From Alphaproteobacteria bacterium (lineage in GTDB: Bacteria > Pseudomonadota > Alphaproteobacteria > Rhodobacterales > Rhodobacteraceae): DNA of 7,452 nucleotides. The translations under genes and the position numbers were made by a program. This document shows, in pieces, positions 5,638 to 7,452 of the stretch. Every line of letters starts with the position of its first letter. Position 1 is the first letter of the stretch. The stretch spans positions 1 through 7,452 of the forward strand of contig JAUHZL010000137.1 in assembly GCA_030425945.1 (NCBI GenBank), given 5' to 3'. The notes under the pieces are model-generated. The model made no database searches, was not told the DNA's origin, and saw nothing but the letters and a program-made list of their open reading frames with translations.

Positions 5638-6138
5638 ATGCCGGGTTCACGACTGGACGAGATCGATCGCAAGATTCTGTCCGAGCTTCAGGCCGACGGC
5701 CGGATGACGAACGTGGAACTGGCCAAGCGGGTCGGGATCTCCGCGCCGCCTTGCCTGCGCCGCGTGCGCACGCTCGAGGAGCAGGGCTACATCAACGGCT
5801 ACCACGCCAAGGTGAATGCCCGCGCGCTGGGCTTCGAGGTGCAGGTCTTCGCGATGGTCGGGCTGAACAGCCAGGCCGAGGCCGACCTCTCGGCCTTCGA
5901 GGCGCGCTGCCGGGCCTGGCCGCTGGTGCGCGAGTGCCACATGTTGAACGGCGAGATCGATTTCATTCTGAAATGCGTCGCGCCGGATCTGAGCACCTTC
6001 CAGACCTTCCTGACCGAGGAACTGACGGCCGCGGCGAACGTCGCCAGCGTGAAGACGTCGCTGGTCATCCGGGGCGCCAAGGACGAGCCGGGCGTTCCGT
6101 TCGACGTTCTGGAGGATCGGCTGGCGCGCAGCGCCTGA
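5638..6138 (+). CDS. Lrp/AsnC family transcriptional regulator
   Basis: A 166-residue feast/famine regulator. The N-terminal part LDEIDRKILSELQADGRM (6-23) leads into the winged helix-turn-helix with TNVELAKRVGISAPPCLRRV (24-43) and the wing residues EEQGYINGYHAKVN (47-60). The C-terminal RAM (AsnC ligand-binding) domain covers about 65-145, with the family acidic/Gly turn in LNGEIDFILKC (103-113). Members form dimers and higher oligomers that bind DNA in response to amino acids; this one's effector and targets cannot be read from sequence. The ATG at 5638 has AGGGA 7 bases upstream; the 25-residue upstream extension would run through the promoter and operator region and was rejected. It is divergent from trxB, and the shared spacer carries phased AATATTG boxes, so it may regulate trxB as well as itself. 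Confidence 0.95.
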   Translation: MPGSRLDEIDRKILSELQADGRMTNVELAKRVGISAPPCLRRVRTLEEQGYINGYHAKVNARALGFEVQVFAMVGLNSQAEADLSAFEARCRAWPLVRECHMLNGEIDFILKCVAPDLSTFQTFLTEELTAAANVASVKTSLVIRGAKDEPGVPFDVLEDRLARSA

Positions 6139-6162
6139 CGGGTCTTTCGGCCGCCTCAGGCG
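6132..6162. terminator. Inverted repeat spanning both stop codons, possible bidirectional terminator
   Basis: CGCCTGA (6132-6138) and TCAGGCG (6156-6162) form a perfect 7-bp stem whose arms contain the TGA stops of the Lrp gene (+) and the Hint gene (-). The 17-base loop can form three more pairs (CGG 6139-6141 with CCG 6151-6153) across a 2-base bulge. There is no U-tract after either arm, so termination efficiency is doubtful. Confidence 0.35.
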
Positions 6163-6836
6163 ACCTGAGAGTGCGGGCCGCCGGGCAGGAAATGCGCCAC
6201 GATTCCCTGCACGACGCTGTCCTGCTGGTCCAGCCAGCCGCGCAGTCCGAAGGCCGGCACGCCGAGGCCGTTGGCAATCAGCAGCGCACCCGGACGGTCG
6301 GTCACCACCTGGTAAAGGCGCACCGGGCCGGGCGGGGTCAGCGGCAGGATGCCTTCGTAGTCCACTGCATCAACGGCGCGCATCGGACGGCCGTCGGGAC
6401 GGGCAAGGCGCCCTTCGGCCCCCATCACGAGGTCGCGCGCGGGCCGCGCAAAGCCGAAGCGGTCGGGCAGAATACGCACCAGCGGCGCGCTGCCGTCGGC
6501 GCAGAGCACCTGTGCCAGTGACGGTGACAGGTCGAGCGCACCAATCCACAGCAGCGTGGTCGAGGTGCCGTCGATCAGACGCAGCTCCATGCCCGGCTCG
6601 AGGTCCTCGACCGCGATCCCGGGGCCGGTCGGCGCGGCGAACTCGGTTCCGTGGTTGAAGGCGGCGATGGCGGGCAGAAGCGAGGCGGGAACGGGCACGG
6701 TCTTGCTGACCCGCTGGATTACCGCCCCGACCCGGCAGACGCTCTCCACCCGGCCTCGCGCGAGAGGGGCGCGCGGTCCAGAGGGGGATACGGCAGATGC
6801 GGACAACGCCGCCGGGTTCGGGGCCATCGGAGCCAA
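6156..6836 (-). CDS. Hint-fold domain protein, apparently catalytically inactive
   Basis: A 226-residue protein whose middle (about 58-180) has the outline of the Hint (Hedgehog/intein) domains common in Rhodobacterales: FNHGTEFAAPTGPGIAVEDL (60-79), PGMELRL (81-87), LLWIGALDL (95-103), LVRILPD (119-125) and RPMRAVD (150-156). Active Hint domains carry Cys before the F-x-x-G-T and a later S-P-x-H-R; here those positions are Ala59 and MGAEGR (138-143), so self-splicing or cleavage is not expected. The first 40 residues are Ala/Pro-rich. No signal peptide or export repeats are seen. Its role is unknown. Start choice: TTG at 6836 has GGAAGGA 7 bases upstream; ATG at 6827 is the alternative but lies about 16 bases from that SD. 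It converges on the Lrp gene with a 17-base gap. Confidence 0.65.
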   Translation of the reverse strand: MAPMAPNPAALSASAVSPSGPRAPLARGRVESVCRVGAVIQRVSKTVPVPASLLPAIAAFNHGTEFAAPTGPGIAVEDLEPGMELRLIDGTSTTLLWIGALDLSPSLAQVLCADGSAPLVRILPDRFGFARPARDLVMGAEGRLARPDGRPMRAVDAVDYEGILPLTPPGPVRLYQVVTDRPGALLIANGLGVPAFGLRGWLDQQDSVVQGIVAHFLPGGPHSQVA

Positions 6837-6842
6837 GAGTCT

Positions 6843-6856
6843 GTCCTTCCAAGGAC
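6843..6856 (-). promoter_or_regulatory. SD of the Hint gene inside a short hairpin
   Basis: In the transcript GTCCT-TGGA-AGGAC folds as a perfect 5-bp stem with a 4-base loop. The 3' arm contains the AAGGA core of the SD that decides the TTG start at 6836 (7-base spacer), so ribosome access could be limited. Confidence 0.4.
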
Positions 6857-6889
6857 TGCATCAGGCCCCCACCGTTTGCAGCGAGGCCA

Positions 6890-6917
6890 AAGATGCCAGA
6901 ACGGGACAGGATGTCAA
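6890..6917 (-). promoter_or_regulatory. Predicted sigma-70 promoter of the Hint-domain gene
   Basis: On the - strand, a perfect -35 TTGACA (6917-6912), a 16-base spacer and a weak -10 CATCTT (6895-6890). A strong -35 with a loose -10 is usual for alphaproteobacterial housekeeping promoters. Transcription would begin near 6883, giving a leader of about 47 bases that includes the SD hairpin. Confidence 0.5.
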
Positions 6918-7117
6918 AGTTTCGCCTCAACTGTCTCTGTGGCTCGGACAAAGTCGGGGGCGCGCCCGTGGATTGCGACCGGCCGAGGGGACAATGGCGG
7001 ACAGCCGGCGCGGATCGGGACGCGAATCGGGCGAAGGTCGGGCGGGCAACGGCGCATCGGTATAGTCAGGGGCGCGGGTGCATACGGAGCGCCCTGCGGA
7101 TGGGCGGGCGGCTGGAC
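6918..7117. other. Non-coding spacer without recognised content
   Basis: These 200 bases lie between the promoter of the Hint gene and the terminator of the 50-aa gene (the whole gap without a gene is 6837-7213). No convincing reading frame, tRNA or repeat family was found. The only local structures are the 10-bp palindrome GGGCGCGCCC (6958-6967) and a loose stem of AGGGGCGC (7068-7075) with GCGCCCT (7089-7095), both easily produced by high GC. Confidence 0.5.
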
Positions 7118-7147
7118 AAAAAAAAGACGCGCCTGGCAGGGCGCGTC
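7118..7147 (-). terminator. Intrinsic terminator of the 50-aa gene
   Basis: On the - strand, GACGCGCC (7147-7140), a 6-base loop, GGCGCGTC (7133-7126) and then eight T (7125-7118): a perfect 8-bp GC-rich stem with a U8 tail. It lies 66 bases after the stop at 7214. It is the clearest terminator of the window. On the + strand the stem is followed by CTCTTTCC, only partly U-rich. Confidence 0.9.
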
Positions 7148-7213
7148 CTCTTTCCTGTGGATGGCAGACCTAAGAAAGATCAGGGTCGGCAGGCGTCTCT
7201 GCCGGGGTTCGGG

Positions 7214-7366
7214 TCAGGCTGTTTTCAGCTTCTTTCCCGCAGGGGCGGCGGTTGCCTTGTCGCGGGCCCAGGAGGGACGGCGGTTGCCGCGCTCGTAGGG
7301 CATCTTGACCGTGGTCTTGTCCGCCTCCGCGATGACCGAACTCAGCCAACGCTTCGGTTTCAGCAT
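7214..7366 (-). CDS. 50-residue basic protein of unknown function
   Basis: An open frame of 50 codons from ATG 7366 to TGA 7214. It has an ideal SD, AGGAG (7377-7373) with a 6-base spacer, codons mostly ending in G or C, and an intrinsic terminator 66 bases downstream, so it is very probably a real gene. The protein starts MLKPKRWLSSVIAEADKT and continues with a basic, Arg/Pro-rich middle (MPYERGNRRPSW) and a Lys/Ala-rich tail ending KKLKTA. There is no transmembrane segment, signal peptide or Cys. The net positive charge would allow nucleic-acid or membrane-surface binding, but nothing establishes this. I know of similar short proteins annotated as hypothetical in Rhodobacterales but no named family. 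Two hairpins lie just upstream. Confidence 0.8.
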   Translation of the reverse strand: MLKPKRWLSSVIAEADKTTVKMPYERGNRRPSWARDKATAAPAGKKLKTA

Positions 7367-7369
7367 GGT

Positions 7370-7452
7370 TCACTCCTCTGGCTTGTCCCCCGACAAGCAT
7401 TTCGGTCCGGACAGGACCGAGGACGGGTACTCGAACACGTCCGACGCCGTCA
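7370..7452 (-). CDS. Possible 3' end of a gene entering from the right edge
   Basis: On the - strand a frame open from the window edge ends at TGA 7372-7370, three bases before the ATG of the 50-aa gene and in the same frame. It reads TASDVFEYPSSVLSGPK (17 residues), then CLSGDKPEE. Nearly all of its 26 codons end in G or C (22 of 26), unlike the adjacent frame, which is the main argument that it is coding. Against this, the stretch also contains two perfect hairpins and could be a non-coding leader. Only 27 codons are visible and no family can be named. Confidence 0.35.
   Translation of the reverse strand, partial: TASDVFEYPSSVLSGPKCLSGDKPEE
7381..7420 (-). promoter_or_regulatory. Tandem perfect hairpins just upstream of the 50-aa gene
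   Basis: In transcript order: TCGGTCC-TGTCC-GGACCGA (7420-7402) and, two bases later, GCTTGTC-GGGG-GACAAGC (7398-7381). Both have perfect 7-bp stems and short loops; the second ends 3 bases before the AGGAG SD. The first loop (TGTCC) is complementary to GGACA in the second hairpin (last loop base plus stem), so a pseudoknot or kissing alternative is possible. They could control translation of the small gene, stabilise a processed 3' end, or be incidental in coding sequence. Confidence 0.5.

Noticed and set aside
4415..5650. Long frames overlapping trxB, including a 411-codon - strand frame and a 324-codon + strand frame at 4510-5484
   Set aside because: trxB occupies the region with every catalytic motif; the other frames are Arg/Gly/Pro-rich and share no recognisable domain.
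6370..6951. A 193-codon - strand frame starting MSEPQRQL
   Set aside because: It overlaps the Hint gene in another frame and turns Arg-rich after about 45 residues. I considered a frameshifted N-terminus of the Hint protein, but the TTGACA promoter falls inside it.
7061..7147. A + strand small RNA from TATAGT (7061-7066) to the hairpin at 7126-7147
   Set aside because: There is no acceptable -35 at the right distance, and the hairpin's U8 tail is on the - strand.
7170..7400. A 76-codon - strand frame starting MLVGGQARG
   Set aside because: It is out of frame with the 50-aa gene, which has the SD and coding bias; this frame's start has no SD.

Overview
This 7.45 kb window is very GC-rich, densely packed chromosomal sequence, most likely from a Rhodobacterales (Rhodobacteraceae) alphaproteobacterium. 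That placement is an inference from gene content: a DUF1150 gene directly behind a small heat shock gene, a DUF465 protein, a Hint-fold protein and strong G/C bias at third codon positions. No rRNA, tRNA, CRISPR array, insertion sequence or prophage gene was seen.

Layout, left to right. A secreted alpha/beta hydrolase (+, 2-796) converges on purEK (-, 787-2386), overlapping purK by 10 bp. purE and purK encode the two-step conversion of AIR to CAIR in purine synthesis; they overlap by 8 bp and have their own promoter. Upstream on the same strand is a small DUF465 helical protein (2509-2733). Divergent from it is a probable heat-shock operon on the + strand: an RpoH-like promoter, a structured leader with a ROSE-like motif opposite the Shine-Dalgarno (SD), an Hsp20 gene, a DUF1150 gene and a PhzF-family gene that starts at a TTG overlapping the DUF1150 stop. 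This operon runs tail-to-tail into trxB (thioredoxin reductase, -, 4480-5457). trxB is divergent from an Lrp/AsnC regulator (+, 5638-6138), and the shared intergenic region carries repeated AATATTG boxes on one helical face, a probable Lrp site. The regulator converges on a Hint-fold protein (-, 6156-6836) that has lost its catalytic cysteine and histidine.

The last 600 bases hold that gene's promoter, a textbook intrinsic terminator on the - strand, and a 50-residue basic protein gene (7214-7366) that it terminates. Two tandem perfect hairpins lie just before that small gene's SD. They may be a leader structure or may overlap the 3' end of a gene entering from the right edge.

Most of the window is ordinary housekeeping. 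The parts most worth a second look are the Hsp20 leader with a duplicated AAGGACA (one copy is the SD, one a decoy), the double hairpin before the 50-aa gene, the catalytically dead Hint protein, and the phased operator array between trxB and the Lrp gene.
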